From the NCBI GenBank assembly GCA_041744795.1, contig JBGTKD010000193.1, positions 1 to 15,422 of the forward strand: a stretch of DNA of 15,422 bases, written 5' to 3'. Every line of letters begins with the position of its first letter. Position 1 is the stretch's first letter. This DNA is from DATHWB01 sp041744795. Its GTDB lineage: Bacteria > Actinomycetota > Acidimicrobiia > Spongiisociales > ZC4RG35. Below are positions 1 through 6,976 of the stretch, one piece after another. The notes under the pieces are model-generated. The model searched no databases. It was not told where the DNA came from and worked only from the letters and a program-made list of their open reading frames with translations. The position numbers and the translations under genes were made by a program.

Positions 1-630
1 ATCCTCGAGGGCGCGCCGCGCGTCGTTCGCCGCCTTCGTGATGCCCGCGTCGTCAACCGCCTTCTGGACCGGCTGCTCCTTGGCCTTCTCGATGGCGGCG
101 GCCCAGTCGAACGGCTCGTCGGCGGCGTCCCCGTGGTCGGCGGCGTCCTCGAGAACCTTTCTGAGCTTCTCCTCGGGGAGCTCGGCGAGACCGGGGATCC
201 CCTCGAAGTGACCTTCCCGATAGCGGAACGTGAACTCCCCCTCCGTGTGTCGGAGGACGTCCTCGACAGGCAAGTTGCTGATGTCCTTGCCGGTTTGCTG
301 CGCGATCTCTGCCTTCACGATGACGTCGCGCAGGTACTCATATTTCTCGACGGGAGACAGGCCTTCGACCTCCTTCGTCACGGCCTCGATGTCTCCACCC
401 GACGACTCGACGAGTTTCTCGATGAGCCCAACGATCGGCGCAGGGTCGATGAACTCATTGACCGCGTCGCGCAGGTCCGAGGTCGACATGTTGTAGACGG
501 TGTTGGCGTCGAAGCGCTCGTCGCCGCTCTCGCCCTGTTCGCGGAGGGTCCCGCGCATGAACTCAATGCGCTTGTCCTCGTCGGCAGCAAGCCAGTCCTT
601 GACCTTGCTGGCGTAGTTCTTCGTAGACAT
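1..630 (-). CDS. Acidic protein of unknown family, partial (C-terminus outside window)
   Basis: The reading frame is open from an ATG at 628-630 down to base 1, giving 210 codons without a stop. The 3' end lies outside the window. A purine-rich AGGGGAAG sits about 8 bases before the ATG and supports this start. The protein begins MSTKNYASKVKDWLAADEDK and is strongly acidic, with many Asp and Glu residues and no membrane segment or signal peptide. Predicted helices rich in Glu, Lys and Leu continue to the edge. GC-rich third positions support coding on this strand rather than the opposite one. I do not recognise a family. It lies outside the island, so it should be ordinary host sequence. It reads away from the tRNA, 202 bp downstream of the lipoprotein gene. 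Confidence 0.8.
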   Translation of the reverse strand, partial: MSTKNYASKVKDWLAADEDKRIEFMRGTLREQGESGDERFDANTVYNMSTSDLRDAVNEFIDPAPIVGLIEKLVESSGGDIEAVTKEVEGLSPVEKYEYLRDVIVKAEIAQQTGKDISNLPVEDVLRHTEGEFTFRYREGHFEGIPGLAELPEEKLRKVLEDAADHGDAADEPFDWAAAIEKAKEQPVQKAVDDAGITKAANDARRALED

Positions 631-761
631 GGTCGAGACTTCCCCTGGTCGTTGCCGGACCGGCTCCCCCGAGCGGCCGACCACTCCACGAGTGATCGGG
701 TACCAGCGCTCCGATGCTAGCTCCGGCGTCGACGAGCCGAAAGGGGCCACACGACGGGCCC

Positions 762-778
762 GCCACGCCTGACGTGGC
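762..778. repeat. Short inverted repeat between host genes
   Basis: GCCACG and CGTGGC (6 bp) flank a 5-base loop in the gap between the lipoprotein gene and the partial gene. No T-run follows on either strand, so a terminator role for the lipoprotein gene is only possible. Confidence 0.3.
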
Positions 779-832
779 TGGAACGGTGCACGCAGGCGCG
801 GTCTCGAGTCGCCTGTGGGGGTGAAGGCGCTG

Positions 833-1363
833 TCAGGGGCAAGTTACCTCGAAGGTCACCTCGACACTCTCGCTGCCATCGGGAGTCTCCATCGTCGCGC
901 TGCCAGTCACGGTTGACCGCTCATCCGCCAGCCAAAGCCAGGGGTCAAGTGACAACGTCCGCCAACTCGGACCCCCGGAATCGCCTCCGATACTCAACCT
1001 TCCGTAGAACTCTTCCTGGCCAGAAGGAGTGTTCTCGGGGGGCCGTCGATCAAAAACCAGCTCGACGCGCTCACCGGACTCGACCTCATAGCCGAATACC
1101 ATGAGATCGGTGAAGTGCGGGGCGCCCTCCCCCTCGGTGTCGCATGACCCTCCCAGCCGTGTGTCCACGGCGTACTCGACTCCGTCTGCAGTGATCAGCG
1201 CACTCGCGCTTCCGTCACCCGAGCCAGCGCTTCCGACGGAAGTGGCGGTTGGGTTGTCGGGAATGCTGGGGACGGGTGACTCGATCGCTGGACCGCCGCC
1301 GCAAGCGGCGGCCACCAGGGCCACGAGCGTGATCCCTCCAACAGCCTGTGGTCGGCCGCCCAT
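833..1363 (-). CDS. Predicted secreted lipoprotein of unknown function
   Basis: This encodes 176 residues from the ATG at 1361-1363, with AGGGGA about 5 bases upstream. A longer frame exists upstream, but this ATG places a proper signal peptide at the N-terminus: Arg at residue 4, a hydrophobic core at residues 8-20 (VGGITLVALVAAA), then Cys21 followed by GGG. Cys21 is the likely lipidation site, with the lipobox ending AAAC. After it comes a low-complexity Pro/Ser/Thr/Gly linker (about 25-55) and then a compact globular part with two further Cys residues, which could form a disulfide outside the membrane. The product is expected to be anchored on the outer face of the cytoplasmic membrane. 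No family is recognised. It is host flank, just downstream of tRNA-Val on the same strand. Confidence 0.75.
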   Translation of the reverse strand: MGGRPQAVGGITLVALVAAACGGGPAIESPVPSIPDNPTATSVGSAGSGDGSASALITADGVEYAVDTRLGGSCDTEGEGAPHFTDLMVFGYEVESGERVELVFDRRPPENTPSGQEEFYGRLSIGGDSGGPSWRTLSLDPWLWLADERSTVTGSATMETPDGSESVEVTFEVTCP

Positions 1364-1513
1364 TCGTTCCCCTGTCTCAACGACGATGTTGCCCTGCTCC
1401 AGTGGGGGGTCGGCGCTACCACCCTCCCCAACTGTTCGCGTCGTCCCCACCGCCGGGCGCAACAGCGTACGCGAAGGTGGGAAAACGGGTCAATGGGCGT
1501 CCGCCTGGGCTCT

Positions 1514-1556
1514 CGCCTCGACCGAGGCGTCCCGCCATACGCCGCTCCGAGGCGGC
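1514..1556 (-). terminator. Pair of GC-rich hairpins just downstream of tRNA-Val
   Basis: Two inverted repeats lie 32-74 bases past the tRNA 3' end in its direction of transcription: CGCCTCG/CGAGGCG at 1514-1529 and GCCGC/GCGGC with a 6-base loop at 1541-1556. They could end the tRNA transcript or help 3' processing. Neither has a U-run, so a classical rho-independent terminator is not shown. Confidence 0.3.
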
Positions 1557-1587
1557 ATTCTCCGAAGTGAAACCCCAGGGTAACCGG

Positions 1588-1661
1588 TGGGCGCAGAGGG
1601 ACTCGAACCCCCGACATCTTCCTTGTAAGGGAAGCGCTCTAGCCAACTGAGCTATGCGCCC
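1588..1661 (-). tRNA. tRNA-Val (anticodon TAC)
   Basis: The minus strand folds as a complete cloverleaf. The acceptor arms GGGCGCA and TGCGCCC pair, the D stem is GCTC/GAGC, the anticodon stem is CTTCC/GGAAG around the loop CTTACAA (anticodon TAC, reading GTA), and the T arm is GGGGG-TTCGAGT-CCCTC. The discriminator is A at 1588. The next bases read CCG, so CCA is not encoded and must be added afterwards. The 5' half, from the anticodon loop to the 5' end (1623-1661), is duplicated exactly at the far end of the island. This gene is therefore probably a hybrid of a host 3' half and an element-borne 5' half, and its present promoter lies inside the island. Confidence 0.95.
1623..1661. repeat. 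attL: 39-bp direct repeat, 5' half of tRNA-Val
   Basis: This stretch is identical to 15384-15422. The base before it differs between the copies (C at 1622, T at 15383). The identity starts at the first base of the anticodon loop (plus-strand TTGTAAG, 1623-1629) and runs to the tRNA 5' end. The repeat may be longer, because the second copy stops at the window edge. It marks the left junction of the island. Confidence 0.9.
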
Positions 1662-1673
1662 GACGAGCGGTCG

Positions 1674-1679
1674 AGCCTA
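1674..1679 (-). promoter_or_regulatory. Candidate -10 box for the rebuilt tRNA-Val
   Basis: On the minus strand TAGGCT fits the actinobacterial -10 pattern TANNNT and ends 12 bases before the tRNA 5' end, which leaves a short leader for RNase P. No convincing -35 is visible. If it is used, the promoter belongs to the island and not to the host. Confidence 0.3.
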
Positions 1680-1871
1680 TCGCTCGGCCAACGGCGCTCG
1701 ACGCTCCGCCAGCAGGGCCTCGAGCAACGCTGTGCGGCGACCACAAGGGTTTTGCGGGGTTTCTACTGAGTAGTGCGGGTTGAAGGCGGTGACCCTACAT
1801 CAACCTCCGCCGACTCGGCGGACACAGAAGGACCCCCGAGAGAAGACCTCACAATCCGAAGGGAAGCAGTC

Positions 1872-2155
1872 ATGGCTAGCCGTCTGGTCGCCCTCGTCGG
1901 CGACCACGAGGAGACTGTGCTCCGACAGCCTGAGGAGCAGAGAGCTTCTCGTAGTCGGCTGCGCAACGCACTACCGCTCTTGCCGCAAAAAGTAGAGGCC
2001 CCCACAGACCTTCGTCGGAGCTTCGCTGGAGGCTCGACGAGGACGGCGTTGATCTGAAGGGTATCCAAGCTGCGCTTCGAGACAGCCACGGTTTCCTGCT
2101 ACTGCACGCCTCTCCTCGGCACGCCGTAGACGCTGTGCGCTGTCTCATCCTCTAG
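1872..2155 (+). pseudogene. Possible small frameshifted gene of unknown function
   Basis: An ATG at 1872 follows the purine-rich GAAGGGAAG and opens a frame with GC-rich third positions (MASRLVALVGDHEETVLRQ). That frame soon degrades and stops at 2055-2057. A second frame, open from 1955 to the TAG at 2153-2155, has no ATG, GTG or TTG but reads like protein near its end (ELRWRLDEDGVDLKG, then helix-like IQAALRDSHGFLLLHA). A single shift between about 1955 and 1995 would join the two into a product of about 94 residues. I do not recognise it. The 1662-1871 part of this gap holds no other gene that I can support. An alternative is two unrelated open frames by chance. Confidence 0.3.
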
Positions 2156-2198
2156 GACCACCCGATGACTCGAGCCGTCGATAGGGCACGATGGTGCG

Positions 2199-2759
2199 AT
2201 GGTGTGGCTTGCGTTTATAGGAATCCTGCTTCAGGCGGGTGGCTTGCTCCTCGCCGTCAAAGGCGTTTCGGAGACCTACTGCCTTCTCCACACGCGAAGA
2301 CTTCGAGGCGATTTATCTGCGAGGCTCAGTAGTTGGTTTCGCGAGGCGGTACTGCGGCGGCCACGCCCGACTGATGTCGTCGAACCCCACGGTGCTATTC
2401 ACGGCGTCTCATTCGGCGATACGGCAAACGTCGAGGTCCGACCGACGCCCATCACGGACAGTTCAACCCCTGAGGAACGGTTCAGATATCTCGAACGCTA
2501 CGTGGAGGTCGTTGTCGAGGAAGTGCAAGCCGTGCGCAAACACTCCGACGAAGCTCTCGCGAGAGCTGAGGAGCGCACGAATCAGAAGGTTGACCAGCTA
2601 AGGGGTCAACTCCATTCCGCAGACAGCAGGCTTCGACACGTTCAAGACGCACTCGCTGGCAAGGACGGACGGGGTCTGCAGAACGCAGCCATCGGCATTC
2701 TTCTGACGATCGTCGGCGTGCTGTTGACCGTAGCGGGGCTTCCTTGGGATCAAGGATAG
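2199..2759 (+). CDS. Membrane protein with coiled-coil core, next to hsdR
   Basis: This encodes 186 residues of unknown family. Hydrophobic segments lie at both ends: residues 3-20 (WLAFIGILLQAGGLLLAV) and 161-180 (QNAAIGILLTIVGVLLTVAG). Between them are a basic stretch (33-54), a polar region and a long charged helix at about 92-152 (EERFRYLERYVEVVVEEVQ and onward) with heptad-like spacing that should form a coiled coil. The likely topology is a membrane hairpin with both ends in the membrane and the coiled coil on one side. The ATG at 2199 has only a weak ribosome-binding site; the GTG at 2202 is an alternative start. It converges on hsdR with 12 bp between stop codons, so it is not in the hsd operon. 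A role as an accessory or membrane-acting defence component is a guess from position alone. Confidence 0.75.
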   Translation: MVWLAFIGILLQAGGLLLAVKGVSETYCLLHTRRLRGDLSARLSSWFREAVLRRPRPTDVVEPHGAIHGVSFGDTANVEVRPTPITDSSTPEERFRYLERYVEVVVEEVQAVRKHSDEALARAEERTNQKVDQLRGQLHSADSRLRHVQDALAGKDGRGLQNAAIGILLTIVGVLLTVAGLPWDQG

Positions 2760-2771
2760 TGAATCGGTCTT

Positions 2772-5700
2772 CTAGTAGTTCTCTCGGATGTACTCGTAGG
2801 CCCGATCAAATATCTCGCCCTGTGGAGGCAGCCCGCTGCTTTTCAGCACTAGGCGCAGTTGACGACGGACCTCACGATCGCCAGGCTGTGAATCCTGCCA
2901 CCCCGTGTCCCGTACGGGTCGCACGATCGCATCAATCTGCTCGACCACAGATTCGACGATCACGGGAGTATCAGGCGGGGCGTACTCCAACAGGATCTGC
3001 GTGAGGGCACCCCGATCAGGGTCGACGACCTTGAACTCGTTGAGGTTGCCCTGGTCGGCGGCTTTCTCGGCCGAAACAAGATCACGTGCGAGTTCGAGCA
3101 GACGCCGTAGGAACTCCACCGAGGCCGCAGCCGAATCGATCTTGGCCTGACGAAGCTTGTCCAGCCGCTCTGCGAGCGACACCCAGACAGGATGCGACTG
3201 CGTGCCCTCGAGCTTCTTGGCGAGACGCCGCTCGAGAGTATCCAGAACGTCCTCAGTCGTCGGAGGCTCCGACGGCTCGTCGTCCCCATCTACGACGAAG
3301 AGATTGAGCTGGCGCAGCGCCTCGAAGACCTCGGCATCAATGGCAACGGTCTCATACCCCCTGGTGTCGATCGTGACATCGGTGAGGTGTGCGTGGATCA
3401 ACTCCGCCGTCTTCGCCCCGAGCCGCTGCCAGAGCAGACGGTCGGCATTGTCGATCGGCGTGACGGACTTGTACACACGGGCGAGCCACTTGTAGTCGTC
3501 CTCGAATGCCCTCAGCCCTGGCTCGGGCCAGACGAACTCGAAGAGGCCTTGCGCTCGAAGGAACTGCTCAGCGAAGGCCTCTCTTGCTTCGGAGGTGCCG
3601 AGCCGCTCCTGTGCGGCGTACAACTGGTCGAATCCCGAGCCCGAGCGGTCGATCCCGTCGAACCTAGACATCGCTGTCTCGATGTATTCCCTGGCGAGTT
3701 CGATGAGATCCTCGACGTTGGTCGGCAGCGCCTTGCGGACGCCTGTGTCCTTGACTGCCACGGCACGAGCGAGTTCGTTGCCGATTCCGATGTAGTCCAC
3801 GATCAGGCCGTGGAGCTTCTCCTGTCCTGTGTGCGGGTTGGTCCAGCGCCGATTGGTTCGACACACCGCTTGGAACAGCGTGTGAGCTCTCAGGGGCTTG
3901 TCAAGGTACATCACGCCCTCGATCGGAGCATCGAAGCCCGTGAGGAGCTTCGCTGTCACGATCACAAACTTCAGGGGATCGTCGACGTCACGAAAGCGAT
4001 CCTTGATGCGTGCCTCCTGCTCACGATCGAGGTCCCACGCGCTCCATTCGACGGGGTCGTCCTTCAGCGTTGTCATCACGACTGCTGCTTCCTCGCCCTC
4101 GGTGAGTAGAGCGCTGATGGCATCGTGGTAGGCGACGCACAACTCACGATCGAAGGCGACGACCTGAGCCTTGAGCCCGAGTGGTGCGACTCGTGAGCGG
4201 TAGTGCTCGACGATGTCGGCGCACACCGCTTGGACACGATCGGAGTCCTTGAGTACGAGTTCGATTCGTGAGGCCCGTCGCACCAGCGCTCCAGCCTCAC
4301 GCTCATCGAGTCCCTCGTCCTCGGCGAGCACGTGGAACGCCTCGTCCAACGCCGCATGGTCAATGTGGAAGTCGACGAGGCGAGTCTCGATGTGAATGGG
4401 CAGCGTGGCTCCGTCGGCGATCGAACGTTCCACCGAGTAGTGATTGAGAACGCCGTCGGGATCGTCACGATCTCCAAACGTTTCCCAGGTGTTCCTGTCG
4501 TCGGTTGAGATCGGTGTGCCCGTGAGCCCGATGAACTTGGCGTTGGGCAGGGCCAAACGCATGTCGGTACCAAGTCGACCCTCTTGCGTGCGGTGGGCTT
4601 CATCCACCATCACGACGATGTTGTCTCGTTCATTCAGCTCGTCCGCTTCAGCGAATCGGAAGATGGTCGTCACGATCACGCCCCGTGCGTCGTCACGAAG
4701 CATTTGGCGCAGACCCTCTCGTGTTTCGGCGACCTTGAGGCTCGGGATCCCCACCGAGGCGAATTCGCTCTGAACCTGCTCGATGAGATCGAGTCGATCG
4801 AGCACGACAAGAATCGTCGGAGCATCGAGGTCGGACTGTTGGCGGAGTTTCGCCGCAGCGAACGCCATGAGCAGCGTCTTGCCCGACCCTTGGTGGTGCC
4901 AGATGAGGCCCTTGCGGCGGGCGCGGTCACGCACTCGTTTCACGATTGCTTCGACCGCTTCGACCTGCGGGTAGCGAGGGATGATCTTCGTGACGAACCC
5001 GCCTGCAGCCGACGAACGTCTCGAGTACAGCGTGTAGGTCCTCAGGATGTCGAGTACGGACTCTGGGGTAAGCAGCAGCTCGACTGAGCGAAGTACCGAC
5101 GACAGTCCTGGGAGCGCGATTGGATCCGTCGTCTTCGCCCAAGGCAGCCAAAATTCGGGCGGCTGGCGAACGGCGCCGTAGCGCAACTCCTTCCCTTCCG
5201 TGGCGAACGAGAACACGTTCGGGACGAAGAACGTAGGCGTTCTCATCTCGTAGACGGCGTGGACGTCGTTTGCCCCGTTGAGCCAGGAGGTGTGGTCGCT
5301 CACAGGAGTCTTGGTCTCGCCAACCACGAGAGGGAAGCCGTTCACCCACAGCACGAGGTCGTAGCGGCGCTCCTCCTTGCCTGGCCTGAAGGTCACCTCG
5401 GTTGACACGATCAACGAGTTCAACTGCGGGTGATCGAAATCAAACAGCGTGACGGGGACGAACTCGTCAGCGGGCCGATCGTTGAAGTGGATCGTCTTGC
5501 GACCACAGAGCCAGGCAACCATCTCCTCGTTCGCACGGACGAGCCCATCGTCAGCGACACCAAGGAGCACCGAGCGGAGTCTGGGGAGAACCTCCTCAAC
5601 CCGATTTGGCCGTTCGGCCACGAGCGGGTTCAGCCTCGCGAGGGCGCCGATCACCTCGTCCTCCAGAAGTACACCATCCAGTTGACGTGGCAACGAGCTT

Positions 5701-5786
5701 CCAGGCATGAACCGCCAGCCGATGTCTGGTTGGACGAGTCGGTCCACGATTGCGGCCTGGACGAGCGTTTCCTTGATGTCGCTCAC
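2772..5786 (-). CDS. hsdR: Type I restriction enzyme R subunit (nuclease and translocase)
   Basis: This encodes 1004 residues, the usual length of the family. HsdR cuts unmethylated foreign DNA after ATP-driven translocation, in complex with HsdM and HsdS. The N-terminal nuclease shows D143, E157 and K159 in the pattern D...ExK (YDLVLW, then VVGETK). Superfamily 2 helicase motifs follow in order: Walker A HHQGSGKT (297-304), DEAH (395-398), TGTP (422-425), motif V VTAKLLTGFDAP (about 610-621) and motif VI QAVCRTNRRW (about 639-648). A helical C-terminal region should contact the methyltransferase core. All key residues are present, so the subunit looks active. The start is a GTG at 5784-5786 inside a GTGA overlap with the hsdS stop, which implies coupled translation. 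Confidence 0.97.
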   Translation of the reverse strand: MSDIKETLVQAAIVDRLVQPDIGWRFMPGSSLPRQLDGVLLEDEVIGALARLNPLVAERPNRVEEVLPRLRSVLLGVADDGLVRANEEMVAWLCGRKTIHFNDRPADEFVPVTLFDFDHPQLNSLIVSTEVTFRPGKEERRYDLVLWVNGFPLVVGETKTPVSDHTSWLNGANDVHAVYEMRTPTFFVPNVFSFATEGKELRYGAVRQPPEFWLPWAKTTDPIALPGLSSVLRSVELLLTPESVLDILRTYTLYSRRSSAAGGFVTKIIPRYPQVEAVEAIVKRVRDRARRKGLIWHHQGSGKTLLMAFAAAKLRQQSDLDAPTILVVLDRLDLIEQVQSEFASVGIPSLKVAETREGLRQMLRDDARGVIVTTIFRFAEADELNERDNIVVMVDEAHRTQEGRLGTDMRLALPNAKFIGLTGTPISTDDRNTWETFGDRDDPDGVLNHYSVERSIADGATLPIHIETRLVDFHIDHAALDEAFHVLAEDEGLDEREAGALVRRASRIELVLKDSDRVQAVCADIVEHYRSRVAPLGLKAQVVAFDRELCVAYHDAISALLTEGEEAAVVMTTLKDDPVEWSAWDLDREQEARIKDRFRDVDDPLKFVIVTAKLLTGFDAPIEGVMYLDKPLRAHTLFQAVCRTNRRWTNPHTGQEKLHGLIVDYIGIGNELARAVAVKDTGVRKALPTNVEDLIELAREYIETAMSRFDGIDRSGSGFDQLYAAQERLGTSEAREAFAEQFLRAQGLFEFVWPEPGLRAFEDDYKWLARVYKSVTPIDNADRLLWQRLGAKTAELIHAHLTDVTIDTRGYETVAIDAEVFEALRQLNLFVVDGDDEPSEPPTTEDVLDTLERRLAKKLEGTQSHPVWVSLAERLDKLRQAKIDSAAASVEFLRRLLELARDLVSAEKAADQGNLNEFKVVDPDRGALTQILLEYAPPDTPVIVESVVEQIDAIVRPVRDTGWQDSQPGDREVRRQLRLVLKSSGLPPQGEIFDRAYEYIRENY

Positions 5787-6976
5787 GCCAGCGATCCCAC
5801 CTGGGTCTCGTAGTCGACAGGGATTTGGTGTTCACCTGACAACAGCCCCGACAGGATCGAGCTGCGTAGGGAATCTGCGGCGGTCACGACGCGAGTCATG
5901 GCGTCGATCTCCGCCGAAATCGCCAGGTCCAGACCAGCGATTCTCCGCTGCTCGAGAATCTGGGGCACTGGCACCTCAATGCTAAAGAGTTCCTCCCTGT
6001 TCACCTTCGGCATCTTCGTGCGACCCGATTTTGCGATCGCCATCTCGGAGAACTCGTCGGACAAGAGGAGTATCAGCAGAAACTCTGCGATGCACCCAGG
6101 CTTTGGTCGAAGCGGGTAGATGTCGGCGCTAGCCAGGCCAGTGATCTGCGGGAACGCTGCCTTTCGAAGCTCTGGACGGATCTTCGAGTAGAGGACATCT
6201 TCAGGCCCGAAGAGAAACTTGCTGCTGACGACCCCGTCCTCGCTAGCGGAGCGAAGAGCGAGTACCCGTCCTGTGCCACTCTCGATCTTCTCGACACCTA
6301 CGTGAGGCAAGTCGGCGAGAGCGGCTTGTTTGGGGTCAGCGAGCCGAGCATCGATATAGCAGATCTCTCCAAGTTCCTTGTGATCCCAGTCCTCGCCAAC
6401 TGCAGACAGAAGCTCGCTCCACATCGCCCTGCGAGCGCTTCGGGTAGCTGCAGCACTCTGGCGTGCGGCATCGATGTAGGCATCCATACTTCGGATCAGA
6501 TCGACGATCCGTCTTTGCTCATCGAGCGGAGGTAAGGCTACCTCCCATTCGAGAAATCGCTCCTCCTTCCATCGATTGCGACTCGTAGTGGTTGAACCCG
6601 TTGATTCTCGCTCTATTTGAGCCCATACGTGGGGTTGACACATAACGAGGTTGAGGTAGGAGGGCTCGACGCGCTGGGTATCGCATTCGAAAAGGGGAAA
6701 CTCGCCCGAGACATAACACTCGGAGTGTTCCTCCGCAATTAGACCAAAGGAACCTTTCCAGGCAAAGAGGCGGTTGTATATGAAGTCGCCAACCGCCACC
6801 TTGTACAGGCGAGTCGCCTTGATCTGGCCACCTGCAACTACCTCGCGCAGGAAGGGTCCCTGCCCGTACCAGCGGACACCCAAGAGGGGGTATTGGGTCC
6901 CAGGTTCCACAGCGTGCTGTCTACGAACCTGTCGAGCAACTTCGCAGACTGGGACCTCCATCCAGCCATCACGCAT
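5783..6976 (-). CDS. hsdS: Type I restriction-modification specificity subunit
   Basis: This encodes 397 residues, normal for HsdS, which chooses the two-part recognition site for the HsdM/HsdR complexes. Two target-recognition domains (about 5-140 and 198-330) are each followed by a conserved helical spacer: PPLDEQRRIVDLIRSMDAYI near 149-168 and VPQILEQRRIAGLDLAI near 337-353. The repeated LDEQRRI/LEQRRIA elements are typical of the family. The first domain carries the element STGSTTTSRNRW (125-136) and the second SGRTKMPKVN (317-326), which correspond to each other. It overlaps hsdM by 8 bp and hsdR by 4 bp, so the three are one operon. No second or partial hsdS copy is present that would allow shuffling. 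The recognition sequence cannot be read from the protein. Confidence 0.96.
   Translation of the reverse strand: MRDGWMEVPVCEVARQVRRQHAVEPGTQYPLLGVRWYGQGPFLREVVAGGQIKATRLYKVAVGDFIYNRLFAWKGSFGLIAEEHSECYVSGEFPLFECDTQRVEPSYLNLVMCQPHVWAQIERESTGSTTTSRNRWKEERFLEWEVALPPLDEQRRIVDLIRSMDAYIDAARQSAAATRSARRAMWSELLSAVGEDWDHKELGEICYIDARLADPKQAALADLPHVGVEKIESGTGRVLALRSASEDGVVSSKFLFGPEDVLYSKIRPELRKAAFPQITGLASADIYPLRPKPGCIAEFLLILLLSDEFSEMAIAKSGRTKMPKVNREELFSIEVPVPQILEQRRIAGLDLAISAEIDAMTRVVTAADSLRSSILSGLLSGEHQIPVDYETQVGSLA

Noticed and set aside
133..720. A 195-residue plus-strand frame at the left edge
   Set aside because: It is antisense to the partial minus-strand gene, which has a ribosome-binding site and a more protein-like sequence.
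3192..4109. A 305-residue open frame on the plus strand
   Set aside because: It lies wholly antisense to hsdR, whose family motifs fix the coding strand. It is the usual long antisense frame of GC-rich DNA.
5783..6976. Phase-variable or shuffling hsdS
   Set aside because: There is only one hsdS, with no inverted-repeat partner, silent copy or simple-sequence tract. The serine recombinase has no visible target within it.
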